Shown: positions 1 through 12,338 of the stretch, in pieces
Layout of the letters: every line of letters starts with the position of its first letter
Numbering within the stretch: position 1 is the stretch's first letter
Assembly: GCA_947069175.1 (NCBI GenBank)
Contig: CAMTDV010000022.1
Coordinates: 36,147,476-36,211,475 of the forward strand
Direction of reading: 5' to 3'
Length of the DNA: 64,000 nt
Source: Scalesia atractyloides
Lineage: Eukaryota; Streptophyta; Magnoliopsida; Asterales; Asteraceae
The notes under the pieces: model-generated
What the model was told of the DNA's origin: nothing
The model's input: the letters and a program-made list of their open reading frames with translations, nothing else
The model's database searches: none
Position numbers and translations under genes: made by a program

Positions 1-18
1 CCATGAACCGGGTATGAC
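1..18 (+). repeat. Tail of a gypsy-type LTR cut by the window edge
   Basis: The first 18 bases end in GGGTATGACA, the same terminus as the complete solo LTR at 11705-15182. I infer the last bases of a related LTR. The next five bases are TTAGA, a possible target-site copy, but its partner lies outside the window. Orientation is inferred from that similarity. Confidence 0.4.
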
Positions 19-86
19 ATTAGACCTTAGCTTACGTCTTAAGTATGGGAAGTGTGTCTGTCGTTCAACCCATGTGAAAGTGACAA

Positions 87-3000
87 TGTAACACCCCAAA
101 ATGCGTAAATGAGATTAATTCATGTTATGTAATTAAGGAGATATTAGAGCACATTAGTATGGTTACCATTTAGATGAAGTTATACAATATTACCTTATAA
201 TTCGTTGTGAATATTTATAAGGGAAAAATAATTTGCTGAGTATCAGCATATTGTAATGGAATGTATTTTATTAATATATGTCGATAAATATGACGGGTTC
301 AGTTCAGGGATGTACGGCTACCTCATATTGTGACTCGCCATTAACTGACAGGGCATTGTCGTAAAAATCAAACATGAGGGGAGGATTATGAAAATATACA
401 AAGTTCAATATATATAAAGCCCCTTATAGCTCATTTTGGGTAGATTTTTCTCTCAAGATAGAGAGAGAAAAAAGAGAGAGTGTGAGAACTAGAGAAAGAG
501 GGGTGGCTGGCGGTGGCATTTAGCGGCGATTGGCGGTGGCCGGTGGTGGCCGGAGGTGGTCGGAGTTGTGGGTTACAACCTGGAAACAATTATTGATGCT
601 ACGAATGTAATGGTAAGCTTCGATTTCTCTAAATCCTTGCGTAAAGTTGTTAAAATTGTACAAATCAAAGTTGTCCAGAATGTTATCTAATAACCCAATT
701 ACAAAGAACTGAACGATCCGTGAAATCCGACCGTTGAAACGTCTTTATTCTTTATATGGTTCACAACATAAAGATGATCATTTTGAATGGTGGAAATAAG
801 AAATAGGGGTGTTTAAGTGTGACTTTGAAACCCGTTTTCAAAGTAGTTCGTATTCCCGTTTTAGTTAAAATACAAGTAAGTATAATCGATTTTCCCGAGG
901 ATCCGACTGTTGTAATGAGCTAAAATTTTGACTGTAGCTTTCTGACATAGGATCTTTAATACCTCCGAAGGAAATTCCGATCAAAGGTTAGGAACTAAAG
1001 TTTGGAAACAAACATTTTATAACAAATTTCTTGTATGAAATTAGGAAGTTGATGGTGTTCTATGGATGGTCTAATGGTATTTCATGTGCAATCTACGACT
1101 AGAGAAATGTTCATGATGCGTGATGTTATGAACAAGGAAGGTAGGCATAAATTACTTGTACATTGTGCCTTAGATATGGTTCGTACACCAAGTGTTCGAT
1201 AAAATATCTAGTAGATGATTGTAAGTGAATTTTCATGTAACCACTTGACATACATGAATGGAATGTAAGATAATATGTAATTTGTGATTTTCATATGAAT
1301 TGGTTGAATACATGCATTAAAAGCTTGTACTAGGAGCTTAGTATGTGGTACGTCCGCCATGTGTTTAAATGTATGCTTGATGTAGTTCAATAAGTGAAAT
1401 TGTGTTAGTTATGAGATATTTGAACTCACTAGCAAGCAATCATGTTAGAATATGTTGAAATGACAATGTCAACGTGATATGAATGTAATTTAGAATGTGG
1501 CTTGATTTAACCGAAAAGTAAGTGGATATAGGATATGAATGTGAAAATGTAATTTCGAATGTGTGTATATGTTAATAACATTGAAACCATATTGACATGA
1601 AAGTATAGGATCATGTCAAGGTGGGTGGAAGCATGGACGGCTAACGGAAAGGATGCGAGGAAGCAAGTACGAAACGGACGCTTAAGGTAAGTGATTTCCG
1701 GAATCACTCTTTAGTATTTAAAGGGAATTGTTATATGTTAATTGTTGAGAGGCATGTAGGAATGTAAAATCAATGGAAGTACTAAGATGAATTTGATGGT
1801 ATTGGGTTGATAATGGTCAACTAAATCAGAAGTTGTAGGATAAAAACCGAACGAGGCAAATCTAAGAAGTAAGATTTATCGCTTAAATGACAGAACTAAA
1901 GTATGTTTGGGCTTATGTAAATGTAGAATTCATTGTGAAAATGAGACTATGATAGTGTAAAGAGAAATGGGACTTCGTTAAGATTTTACATGTTTAATTT
2001 GAAGTGAATCGGAATAGGTATGATCAAGCGGTACTCGAAACGGGTCAAATAAGCTGCAAACCCAAAAACAGCAGCACCTACGGCGGGTTTTGCCAATTCC
2101 CTGATCATTGTTGCTTCTTGGATCCGATTAATCATGTTCCCATCCCGGTATCCCGTAAGATGTTTTTAAAGCGCTTAGGTAATATTAGACTTGTAAAAGT
2201 TAAGTACATGTGAAAGTATGAGTCTTGAAATATGCATAATGATCGTGGTTTCGTATGTGGATGTCATATAACCAATATGTAATTGTATGATCAACACTCG
2301 GATTAAGCAAGTGCGTTATAATCATGAAAGGATTAACTTATTTACATGTGTGATTATTGATGAATAGCGAGTGTATGATTTAAGTACAGTAGTTGAATGT
2401 GAATAAGTGAACGTGACACGCATGTATGTATTTAGGTATAGAGTCATAGTAGGTACATGTCATGCATATTTGAATGTGAGACGTTTGTATGCGATAGGTA
2501 TGTATGTATATGGATACATACAAGTGAAAACATGGGTTGTAACATATTGAATGTAGATTAAGGTATGTACTTATGCGGAGATGTAGGTCTTCAATACGTT
2601 TAGATTATGTCTTGCTAACCGATTTGCTATTGAGAATGAAACAGGAATGCAAGTATGTAAGTGTTTGGCTTTCGAAGGTGCGAGATCCGTTGTAAAGAAA
2701 AATTTAGAAGGATATAATTATGGAGTAGTAAACATATTTAGAACACTATGTAGTTGTTGATTATTTATATATTCATTTATTTATGTAAGATGTCACCCTT
2801 TACTAATGTGTTGGGTATGTATTTGGTGACCGCAGATTAGTTAGATCATCATTATCATCATGGGAGATATGTGGACGAAGATCGAGTTGAAGATCATGGA
2901 TTGTATGGAGAAGTGGTGACATGGTTGTAATCATATGTTAACGTAGTTATATCAATCTAGAATGACAAAAATGTGCTTAAGATTAAAGAAATTTGAATTA

Positions 3001-3098
3001 AATGGTTTGAAGTACGTTAGAACAACTATAAAGGAAGAAATTTTATAGTTCATATTTTCGCTGCGTCATTTGGGTCAAAATGCGTTTAGGGTCTTACA
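87..3098 (+). repeat. Ty3/gypsy-like LTR, about 3.0 kb, solo or truncated
   Basis: The segment opens with TGTAACACCCC and closes with GTCTTACA, the TG...CA form of a plant gypsy LTR. A TATA box (409-418) is followed by a GA-rich leader, as in an LTR promoter. There is no long open frame; ORFs of 60-70 codons on both strands look random. No primer-binding site follows the right edge. The five bases on each side (GACAA and AGTAA) do not match, so a clean solo-LTR insertion is not proven. It may be a solo LTR with decayed duplications or one LTR of a rearranged element. Confidence 0.55.
409..418 (+). promoter_or_regulatory. Putative LTR TATA box
   Basis: TATATATAAA sits about 320 bp into the LTR at 87-3098, followed by a pyrimidine-rich stretch and GAGAGAG repeats that resemble a transcription start and leader. 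Position and context support a U3 promoter; no expression evidence can be read from sequence. Confidence 0.4.
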
Positions 3099-3114
3099 AG
3101 TAAAACAGGTTTGC

Positions 3115-4471
3115 TTGAGGGCAAGCAAAAGAAAAGTGTGGGGATGTGATGTGTGGTCGACAACCGGTGTTTGTTTATGCTTAAGGTTGTGTTTTTGCAT
3201 AGCTTTTAATTTTGAATAGCCTACTTTTAATTGGAATTATGTTTTGCAGGTCTAATGGAGTTTAAAGATCTAATCAGGAGCCTTACGGAGCACCGGGATG
3301 GAAAACGGGTCAACAAGGATCGAGGAATGTACAAAACAGAAAGTGAAAGATGCAGGTGCCATCGCCGACGCCCTCCTCGGCCGTCGCCGACGCCCCCAGA
3401 TATTCCTGTCGCCCAAATGGTGTCGTAGGCAGTAGATTAGGCCGTCGGGGAAAACAGCTATAACCAAGGGTCGTCACTGACGCCCTCTACTGATCCACAT
3501 CGTGAATTTTGGTTTGGGGACGAGATATAACTCTTGTTTTGACAATTCTAGGGAGTTACTTGATTTTTGAGTTTTGAAACCCTTCTTGGAGCCAACCTCA
3601 ACTCCGATCCATCCAATTCATCTATCATCATCTGAATTCATCATCCATCCTCACTTCCCTAACCCTACTCATCATCTTCTCCATCATTCCAACAATCCAG
3701 TGTTCCTCATCATCCCCTACAAACCCTAATCATCATCACTACCATCATCAAGGCTTCAAGATGTTCAAGTTCAAGATTTCAACCTCCGGTATTTGTGTTC
3801 CATTCATCATGAGCGGCTAATTCTCGAGGGTTTCACCTCGGTGTAGACTTTTGTAAGGTTTAGGGTTTGCTTTATGTTTCTTGTTGATTTGTGACAAATT
3901 GAATTGTATTTTGAATTCATTGATAACTGTCCTACATTTGAACTACATTTTTGAATTGTCGAATGATTATATTGCGAAATAAGTTTGTGTATTCATGCCT
4001 TATCTTTCAAAACGATTTATTTGTCCGAAGTAACGAGTTGCATTGCGGCCCGTCAACGCGTGATAGCAATTGGCACCTAAGCTTCGTGATATCAAAAGCG
4101 TTAATGACAAATTCAATTGAATCAATCTAAAATTTTTTATCAACCCTATACTTTGCAATTGTTAAACCGGGTGTGAACCTTTTTCTCAAATATTGTTTAA
4201 AATCGTTAATTAAGTTTTCATGCAATTATTCAAGTTTTGCGTAGTTAATTAATTAGAAACAACTATGTCGGTCCATTCCGATACTCTTTCAAACAAATAA
4301 AAATTCAAATAAACAACATAGCAAGCTTCTTAAATTATGACAACCTTTAAAATCAATCGCATCCATCAAAAACCACAAACTCTTCGTGGTTCGACCCCTT
4401 ACTACCACTTCCACATTGTTAAGGGTAATTTGGGATTATAAATATTATCTTTGACTAGAGCGCGACACTCA
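3115..4471 (+). repeat. Athila/Tat-like polypurine tract and LTR remnant
   Basis: Bases 3115-3146 read TTGAGGGCAAGCAAAAG and then a G-rich tract, a form I know from the 3' end of Athila/Tat-group gypsy elements, where it is the polypurine tract just before the 3' LTR. The following 1.3 kb contains typical leader-like pieces: a GC-rich segment (3361-3400), a run rich in CATC repeats (3600-3760) and a GCGACACTCA near 4462-4471. The exact right boundary is not visible and there is no coding sequence. Assignment rests on remembered family style, not alignment. Confidence 0.4.
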
Positions 4472-5401
4472 GATCAACTTCTACAAATTCAAACATAAAC
4501 CTAAGTGTCTAATGAGATTAGAACACTTGTAGGTTACGTCACGTACACGAAACCCGGGTATCGCTAGTTATTAGTATGGAATGCTATTAGTGAGTTCATG
4601 TCCCCTTTTACTTTAAACGTTTTTTAGTTTTAACTTACGGGGGAAATACATGCTACAATGGTATGGTTAAGCTAGTTAATGAAACAAACATAAGATCATG
4701 TGCAATAGGAATGTATCAAGGGGCCATTAATGAATATCCAAGTGCCAAGGAACGAAAGGGATAGATCTATTGGCTTTTGGTGATCCCCATTCTTTTCGGC
4801 ACAACTTGGTTCGTTAGAGTGCTTTTGTGTTCAAAACTAGTCTCGTAGACACAATTATTGTCTAGGTTTGGCTACCTCCTATGTCGGCACACATATTAAT
4901 GTCCTTGCAAAACATTATCAAATATTTCATTAAGGCTTTACATACCGGATTTCAATACTTCAAATGTTATTCATTTAATTCAAAACAAACGCATGAATTC
5001 ACCAACTTTTGTTAGCGTTTACAAACTTAACATGTATTTTAGGTAACTAGTGGGCAGCAATTTGGAAAATGAGTTCATGGTGTCAAGAAGTCAAGCATAC
5101 CATGTCATCCACTTTTAATAGACTTTGGTTCATATGTCGCACCTTCGTGCGAAACATGGAATGCAAAGTCTTAGTTGTTTAAGTACTTTGTTTTATAAAT
5201 TTGTGTTTTAATTTCAAATAATGTAACTTGCTATCTTTGGTTGTTTTTCTTTTGAGCAAACATGTATGGGTGTCAATTTGTTGAATTATATCATATGGAT
5301 GAACATCTTACTATCTTTATTCATTTAGATGTTTACTTGATTGAATGCAGTGATTACTACTCTAATCACACCTCGTGCTTCTGCTATGACTGGGTGTGAC
5401 A
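4472..5401 (+). repeat. 3' part of a gypsy LTR related to the one at 26507-30077
   Basis: This stretch shares order and wording with the last 1.1 kb of the solo LTR at 26507-30077: GTGAGTTCAT followed by a C-rich stretch, GATCTAT, GAGTGCTTTTGTG, TTGGTT(A/T)GGCTAC-like wording, and a final GGGTGTGACA. The terminus at 5401 abuts an unrelated LTR in the opposite orientation. Its 5' part is missing or too diverged to see. No coding capacity. Confidence 0.5.
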
Positions 5402-6463
5402 GTAAGTTTACTTATTAGATAATTGATTAACAAATCAACAAGTGAAGTAGTGGAAACAAAGTTGGAAAGCCAAGGCTTCCATGGTTCACACTTTTACAAA
5501 AATACAAGTCTCGCCATATTGAAGATGATGAACTTGGATGGTCTCAACACTGGTTGGTTGCTTGAAATCTTGTTAAAATAGAAATTTTATGAGGTAATTG
5601 GACCTCTAAACTTATGGGAATAAACCATACTCAAGTCCCATAGCCATAGGTTTGGTTAGGAACATGGTTGGCACAAGATTCTCACAAAAAGAATGAATTT
5701 ATGAAAAGTTGGTACAAGATAAGTTAAAAGCAGAAAGTTTGGACCTCAAAATGGTGATGTTCCACCTTAGTTTACCATAGTAAACTTGTGGAAACATTCC
5801 TGAGGTGTTCCAAGCTTTCAAGAAGAAGAAAAGTGAAGAAGATTTGAAGGAAAGTGAGATGGGAGCTCACTTTTGAACTTAAGAGAATTTCGCCCAAACT
5901 TGTGAAATAAAGGTGTAGGAGGCTTGGTTATATAACAGTGAAGTAGGATTTGTGTTTTAATGAAGAATGAAGATTTTGGGGAAGAAAGGAGGTGGAAAAG
6001 GACCAAGCCGATTTTGTTAAAAACATTCAGCAATTCAGCATCCTCGCGTCACGCGGGCTTCAAGTGCCCTGCCCAACGCACGACCCGACGTGTCCTTTTG
6101 CAACTGGAGTTTGGTTTTTGACACTTTTGACCCCTAAACTTGTATAAGTTTGTTATTTTATGGTAAAAGTTGTGTTTTGACTTGTTTTCAACATGGAACA
6201 TGTTTGTAAATATGTGACGAGTATCATGTATGCATACTCGATAAATCAATCATTTCATAAGTCTTAGTTTACACATAATCATGCATTCAATAATTGTTTG
6301 TGTATACACAAGTATAAGTTTGAAGGTGAACCTTCATTATGATCGAAGTCAGTTATTACAAGTTTGGAAAATGAAATACGAATACGTAAGAATACAAGTT
6401 TCTAAATAGAAATACGAATACAACTTTCTAAATAAGGAAAGTACAAAGATGTGAAGCGTTACA
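5402..6463 (-). repeat. Truncated - strand gypsy LTR, same family as 41470-43506
   Basis: Read on the - strand it begins TGTAACGCTTCACATC at 6463, with a TATA-like TTATATAA at 5928-5935. It matches 42690-43506 in order: a GCCAAGGCTTCCA segment, the 'GGTGATGTTCCA' segment, the TATA region and the GTTACA end. It is cut at 5402, where the + strand LTR ends, so only the U3/R side remains. It is noncoding; short ORFs inside are fortuitous. The homologous solo LTR lets the missing part be estimated at about 1.2 kb. Confidence 0.6.
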
Positions 6464-8460
6464 CACCTATGGTGGGAATTTAGAGGATCCTATTAAGTTA
6501 GGTGATGGGTTAAACTATCCAAAATTGACGGAGAGAGTTACCAAGTTGGAGTCATCAGTTGAAGAAAAAGAAATGATGAAGACTTTGGTACAAAGCTCAT
6601 GACCTCCACCAACATATGTAGAAGTTGCAAAACAAATTAGGGTCCATGCACAAATGTACCTACACCTTCAAAAGCAAGTTGCAGAAGAAAAACCAAACAT
6701 GCATATGGAGTTAGTATGAACAATGGTGGATGCTAAGTACAAAGAGCGGAGGTTAAGGTCATCAAAGAACTTTATCCTTGGAAACACTGGTACATCTCTA
6801 ATGCTTCCTAGATATCAGATGATGCCAAAATAGGGGAGGAAGATTGCATGAGAAAGCTCCCACCTCTTGTCAAGATAGCTAGAAAAAGGCCTGACATTGC
6901 TGAACTCAAAAAGGCTAGGCAAGAAGAAATTGCAAAAGCAGTAGAAAAAGAGAAGATGAGGGACACAAGGGAAGCAAATATGCAGATAACAATGCAAGAA
7001 ATGACTGAAAGGAAGAAAATCCAAGATAATCAGCGATCTTCAATAGAGGTTCCAAAAAATATTGTATTATCTATCATCCAAACCATTCTCACTTCTATTC
7101 AAACACCTCTAATCCAAACCACTGCTCCCATAACCCAAACATATGTTGCTACTACAAAAGTGACAACAAATGTTACAACCACACTACTACCACCACCAAC
7201 ATATAAGTCTCCTAAAGGACTCCTCATCTAAAAAAGAAAACCAACAACAGAACTTCCATAACCACCAACAAAAACACGAGCACTCTAAACCAGAACCAAG
7301 AGAACAAAATTTAGTGTCCAAGATGATTATGATGAAGAAATTCCTGATGCATAACCTATTAAAACTACAACAACCACAACTTTATCTATCACTTATCAAC
7401 CACTTACCACAACACTCACTGTTACATCTCCACTTACAAAACCACCCACCATCATAATTGACCCACTAGAGTTAGAAAATGGTCAAAGAGATACAATCTT
7501 TCTACTCTACAACTGACATCAGCCAACTTACCTTTCCATCCCAAAGATGTTAGCAAAAGGTTTCACAGGGACCAGTAAACAACCCTGAGCTCAAAAAAGC
7601 TTTAATGGAATATTACTTGGAATTCATGATAAATAACAAGCCTTACACAGCCACTAGGGCTCAATTCTCTGGTTGGATTACAGAAACCCTTCTGAAACAA
7701 ATTGCAAGGATTGAGAAGTTAAATCTCAATCTTAATATCAAGCCCACTCCTCCTAACTAGAAATTAGGTAAAAAGCTTGTTGAGTTGAGAAGAATGAAGA
7801 AGGAGATGGTGGCAGGCAAGTTTGGATCTATGCAATCCATGGATAAGTGGGATGAGCCAACAATCAAATAGAACTACAAGAAATTATAAGAACTAAGAGT
7901 TAAAGATCTCTCATTCCCCAAAAGGCCAAACTATTAATACATAAATTTACCTTTCAGCTCTCTAGTCAATCCTTTAGAACTTCCATCTACAAAGAATGTC
8001 TTCTCAACTATTAGAAGCTATCTCAAAAGATAGAAGGAGATTTATACAGAAGACCTAAAGAAGTATGAAGATGATATCAGAAAGGAAGGGATTAAAAGTG
8101 AACTCATGTATGGGCATCTAGATGCAAAACCTAAAGAGTTGCTTGGGCAAATCAGTCCTTATAAATCCATCAGCCTAATAAATCCATCAGCATCAAAAAT
8201 TACAAAATGGTCTTCCAATAGAGCAAGCCATGAATTGACAATAGTCAGGGCCAATGGAGAAGTGCAAAAGACTTCAGTGAATAGTTTCATGAGTCTAACA
8301 ATTGAAGATCTGCATGATCTATTGGATCTTCTACTTGAAAGGGATGCAGATTACTCACTCTCTGAAAGATTTGAGAAGCAATTTAAATCACAAATCAGAG
8401 ATAAGTTGAAGTGAAATAAAAATTGATCAAATAAAATTTTGTTTTGACATCATTTGTTCA
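6464..8460 (+). pseudogene. Third-ORF region of a SIRE-like copia element, decayed
   Basis: A lysine/glutamate-rich, threonine/proline-rich, stop-riddled reading frame lies between a foreign LTR and a copia-type polypurine tract. Open pieces are 6848-7231 (127 codons, charged helix then a Thr-rich tail) and 8106-8414 (102 codons). The last piece ends with a leucine-rich segment (DLHDLLDLLLERD) and an RFEKQFKSQIRDKLK tail. The same arrangement closes the third ORF of the element at 20723-36378 (DLQDLLNLELKRD, then FELQFKDKIRESL), so I assign it to the extra ORF that SIRE-type elements carry downstream of pol. It has sometimes been called envelope-like; its function is unknown. The upstream part of the element is absent. 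Confidence 0.6.
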
Positions 8461-8474
8461 AGGGGGAGATTGTA
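8461..8474 (+). other. Copia polypurine tract and first bases of its 3' LTR
   Basis: AGGGGGAGAT followed by TGT is the standard SIRE/copia junction of polypurine tract and 3' LTR; compare 35725-35738 and 20995-21009. After only four or five LTR bases the sequence switches to a gypsy LTR, and the copia LTR resumes at 16298. Confidence 0.65.
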
Positions 8475-8942
8475 TATAACACCCCAAAAGGTTTAATAAT
8501 CAATATTCCCTAGATGGTAAATAATATGAGCATAATAACTAGGGTAAAATTTACCTAGTAAAAATTACTGTGTTTTATTAACCAATGAGTAAATGGACTC
8601 TTTTAAGTATAAGACCAAAGTATATGGACTAAATTGGGTTAGTGACTAAAGATAGAAATATAAAAAGGGCTAAAAATTAAAATTACACACATATATATAT
8701 GTGTGTGTGTGTCACGATTAGGAGAGGAAGAGGAGAAAACTCCTCTTTGAAACCCTAGCACAAAATCTGAGAAATTGAGGACCAAATTTAAGTGTTTGAT
8801 TTGCATGTTTGAAGATCTTGAACACCCAAGATCCCCACAACTACGGTATTTTAAAATTTAATGTTTGGTGAAGTTTTCTAGTTTTGAGGAAATCCATGGA
8901 AAGATGTTCAAGTAGATGAAACTTGTGAATTAAGTGATTTAA
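8475..8942 (+). repeat. Truncated 5' LTR of the gypsy derivative
   Basis: It aligns by eye with 10674-11145: the TAACACCCCAAAA start, CTAGATGGTAAATAATATGAG, a TATA-like stretch (8659-8666) and the 'GAACACCCAAGATCCCC' region. Similarity stops at GTGATTTAA (8934-8942), where the sequence jumps into RNase H. The 3' LTR continues for more than another kilobase, so roughly three quarters of this LTR is lost. Confidence 0.7.
8690..8712. repeat. AT/GT microsatellite in the 5' LTR
   Basis: A short (AT)n run passes directly into (GT)n just after the TATA-like box. The homologous 3' LTR has a shorter version near 10895-10910, so the repeat length differs between the two LTRs of one element. Confidence 0.6.
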
Positions 8943-10660
8943 GGACAAAGGCAAGGTAATTGCGTATGCCTCGAGACAATTAAAGTTACACGAAATTAAG
9001 TACCTAAACCATGACCTTGAACTGGCAACAGTAGTCTTTGGCTTGATAATTTGGAGGCATTACTTGTATGGGGTGAAGTGTACTATCTTCACCGATCACA
9101 AAAGCTTAAGATACTTCTTAACCAAAAGGATTTAAACATGAGGCAAAGGCGTTGGCTAGAAACGGATAAGGATTATGACTATGAGATACATTACCACCTA
9201 GGAAAGGCCAACGTAGTAGCAGATGCGCTAAGCCAAAAGGAAGGATACGCTTAGATCCGAGTGCGGTCTATGCAACTTGTGGTCACCTCGGGTTTACTTA
9301 AACGAATCCGAGTGGCACAACTTGAAGCGGTAAAAGAAGAAAATTGGAGAAAGGAACATGCGAAGGGCTTAGTGAAAGATATAATGGATGGTAACAACGG
9401 GTTGAAATCCCGGTTTAGTAGGGTCTGGGTTCCAAACACGTGCGGTGTTAAAGACCTCCTACTTGACAAGGCTCATAAATCATGTTACTCGATTCATCCA
9501 GGGGCAATTAAAATGTACCGGGACTTGAAACAAACTTATTTGTGGCCAAGAATGAAAAGAGATGTGACGAAGAATGTTGAAAAACGCTAAACTTGTTTAC
9601 AAGTCAAAGAGGATCATCAAAAGCCTTATGGGAAGCTCCAACTATTAGACATGTCGTTTGGTAATGAGAACATACTACTTTGGACCTATTAACCAAATTA
9701 CCAAGGATGGCCCAGGGTTTTGATACCATTTGGGTATTTGTATATAAATGAAATAGTGGCCCGTCATGGAGTGCCGATGTCGATTGTGTCTGATAGGGAT
9801 ACCCGGTTCACTTCGAACTCTTAGCGTGATTTTCAAAAGCAAATGGGTACAAAGATATTGATTAGTACGATATCACCCACAAACCAATGGGCAAAGCGAA
9901 CAAAGGATTCAAAAGTTAGAAGACATGTTCCGAGCATGTGTAATAGACTTAGGCGGTAGTTGGGACGCTTACCTACCATTAGTCGAAACAGTTATCATTC
10001 AAGGATGGGGAGGGGCCCATATGAAATGATTTATGGTCAAAACTCCTGGACACTGGTGTGTTGGGTTGAGGTGGGTCCTCGAGAACTTGCCAACAAAGAT
10101 GTGGTTGGAGCCACAAATGAGAATATTAACGCGGTCCGAGCCCACTTAAAAGCAGCTCAAGACCGGCATAAGTCTTACACGGATAAAAGACGAAGACCTA
10201 TTGAATTTCAAATAGGGGATAGAGTAATGTTGAAAGTATCTCCTTGTAAAGAAATCATCGCTTTTCTAAAGAAGGGAAAATTGAGCCCCCTGGTCTATTG
10301 GGCCATTCAAGATTATCGATAGAGTGGGCAAAGTAGCTTACCGTCTTGAACTAAGGAAGAATTGAGCGGAATTCACAACACGTTCCATGTTTCACATCTC
10401 CGGAAGTGTCTAGCCGATGAAACAGCATACATGTCCCTTGATGATATAGAGGTCAATGAAAAACTAAACTATGTGGTGAAGCCTATTGTAATCCTTGACT
10501 GGAATGGTCAAAGGCCTGAGAAACAAAGAAATTAACCAAGTCAAAGTAAAATGGGAACACTAGAAATGATTGGACAACACTCAGGAGTTCGAAGAAGAAA
10601 TGAGGAGAGTTTATCCTACTCTTTTGGGTACCTACATATGTTTCGAGGACAAAATGTCTC
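8943..10660 (+). pseudogene. Gypsy pol remnant: RNase H, integrase, chromodomain-like end
   Basis: The first part (about 8950-9125) encodes an RNase H segment with VIAYASRQLKLHE and FTDHKSLRYF. The frame shifts near 9120 and continues with MRQRRWLE and HYHLGKANVVADALS (to 9254). Bases 9261-9590 encode the integrase zinc-binding region (HPGAIKMYRDLKQTYLWP). A broken integrase core follows (9630-9960), with remnants of SDRDTRF-like and NGQSERTIQ-like motifs. Bases 9960-10322 encode the post-core region (GPYEMIYG, DKRRRPIEFQIGDRVMLKVSP). A further broken segment to about 10600 (VKVKWEH, EEEMRRVYP) resembles the terminal chromodomain of chromoviruses. Multiple stops and shifts make it non-functional. 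Confidence 0.75.
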
Positions 10661-10673
10661 TAAGGGGGTGGAC
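10661..10673 (+). other. Polypurine tract of the gypsy derivative
   Basis: TAAGGGGGTGGAC lies directly before the 3' LTR start, preceded by CGAGGACAAAATGTC, the usual 'CGAGGACGAA' wording upstream of gypsy polypurine tracts. It would prime plus-strand DNA synthesis. Confidence 0.6.
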
Positions 10674-11704
10674 GCTAACACCCCAAAAATGTTTAATAAT
10701 AAATATTTACCTAGATGGTAAATAATATGAGCACAATAACTAGGGTAACATTTTACCTAGTTAAAAAATTGTGTATTTTATTACCGAAATTAGTAAATAG
10801 ACTCTTTTAAGTATAAGACTGAAGTATAGTTAATAAATTGGTTTAGTGACTAAAGTTAGAAATATTAAAAGGGCTGAAAATTAAAAACGTACACATATAG
10901 TGTGTGTGTGCACGTCGAGATTGAGAGAAGAAGAGGAGAAAACTCCTGTTTAAAACCCTAGAACAAATTCTGAGAAATTGTGGACCAAATTAAAGTGTTT
11001 GATTTGTATGTTTGAAGATCTTGAACACCCAAGATCCCCCACAACATAAGGTATGTCGAAATTTCATGTTGGTGAAGTTTTCTAATTTTGAGGAAATCCG
11101 TAGAAGGACGAACTAGTAGATAAAACTTTTGAATTAAGTGATTTAATCACAACAAAAGTGTTCTTGTTTATTATAATCATTGATTGTATGAAGTATTTGT
11201 TAAATGTTATACATGAGTGTTTGTTCATGATGTATGAAATGGATTTTTGATTTTAAGATGGAAAACTCTAAATTGTTATATGAACTAGCTTGACATGATA
11301 ATGTTGAAGAACATAGTTGCACTATTTATTGAGCTCTAGTGAGAACATGTACATAATGTTGAAATTTAGGCATAGGAAGTTTATGAACTTAGTTAAAAGA
11401 AACAGCTAGAAAATTATACATATAAGGTGATGATAAAATGACTAAGTAAAATGTTGTATGTTGAAAATGTATGAAAAAATGTTAATGAGAACCACACGAA
11501 TTGATTCATAGCAAATATGATGGAAATGATCATCATGAAGGCAATTTAATGAATAATCGGTTGGTACACTATAGGCGACTCAAGGGATAAGCCGGGAGAT
11601 CAAGCCAGAGGTGATATTCGCCTCAAGGGAAACTTTAAGGTACGTAGCTTTAAGGTTTATTATTCCCCTTCTATAAAGATCCAAATTTTGAAATACAAAT
11701 TAGT
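10674..11704 (+). repeat. 3' LTR of the gypsy derivative, first half
   Basis: It begins GCTAACACCCC (the TG start has mutated) and aligns with the 5' LTR for about 470 bp, then continues through AT-rich DNA to 11704, where a younger LTR interrupts it. The second half resumes at 15188. Noncoding. Confidence 0.65.
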
Positions 11705-11792
11705 TGTAACACCCTGTAAAATCGTGTCCAATAATATAGTGACACGTGTTATATTTTTTTAAGTCTATTAAAGACTAACAGGAACTAAAAGG

Positions 11793-12055
11793 GTCAACAT
11801 GCTCAAACTAAGTCTCTGAGTGATCTTCTGATGTCAACATGCATAAACCAAGCCTTGAGTGACCATTAGTGTCAACATGCTTAGAACATAGCCTCTGAGT
11901 GACCATTGGTGTCAACATGCTTAAAACATAGCCTTGAGTGACCATTAGTGTCAACATGCTAAAACTTGCATCTGAGTGACCGTTGTGTCAACATGCCCAG
12001 CCTCTGAGTGACATCGAAGTCAACATGCTTATAATGAGCCTCTAAGTAATCCTTT
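11793..12055. repeat. ~39-bp tandem array in the solo LTR
   Basis: Units begin with GTCAACATG at 11793, 11833, 11871, 11911, 11950, 11987 and 12019. Each continues to a CTCTGAGTGA or CTTGAGTGACC tail. Spacing is 32-40 bp and an isolated unit follows near 12137. It lies upstream of the TATA box, so it is a U3 repeat of the kind that can act as an enhancer-like region; that role is only a suggestion. Confidence 0.8.
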
Positions 12056-12338
12056 ACAAAGTCCTAACTCTCATATGTCCCATTTGTGGACGAGAGAGAT
12101 CAAATCCATAATTATGTAAAAGTTGGATAATGGAGGGGTTAAAAGTGTCAACATGTTAATTTATACCTCTGAATGACTTTTAACGAACCGAGAGCTCAAC
12201 AATGTCCGGGCATACTCCAGGTATGCCAAATATTGGTTACGGAGGGCTAAATGTGCTAAAAAGATGTTTTAGGATGTTTTATAAGTTAAGGGGCTAAAAG
12301 TGTCAAACTTTGAAACTGGCCATGGGGCGCTGCGGGGT

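Noticed and set aside
87..3098. Solo LTR with target duplication
   Set aside because: The LTR ends look right, but the five flanking bases (GACAA and AGTAA) do not match, so the duplication is not claimed.
11793..12055. CRISPR-like array
   Set aside because: The repeats are imperfect tandem units without unique spacers, inside a plant LTR; no cas genes are present.
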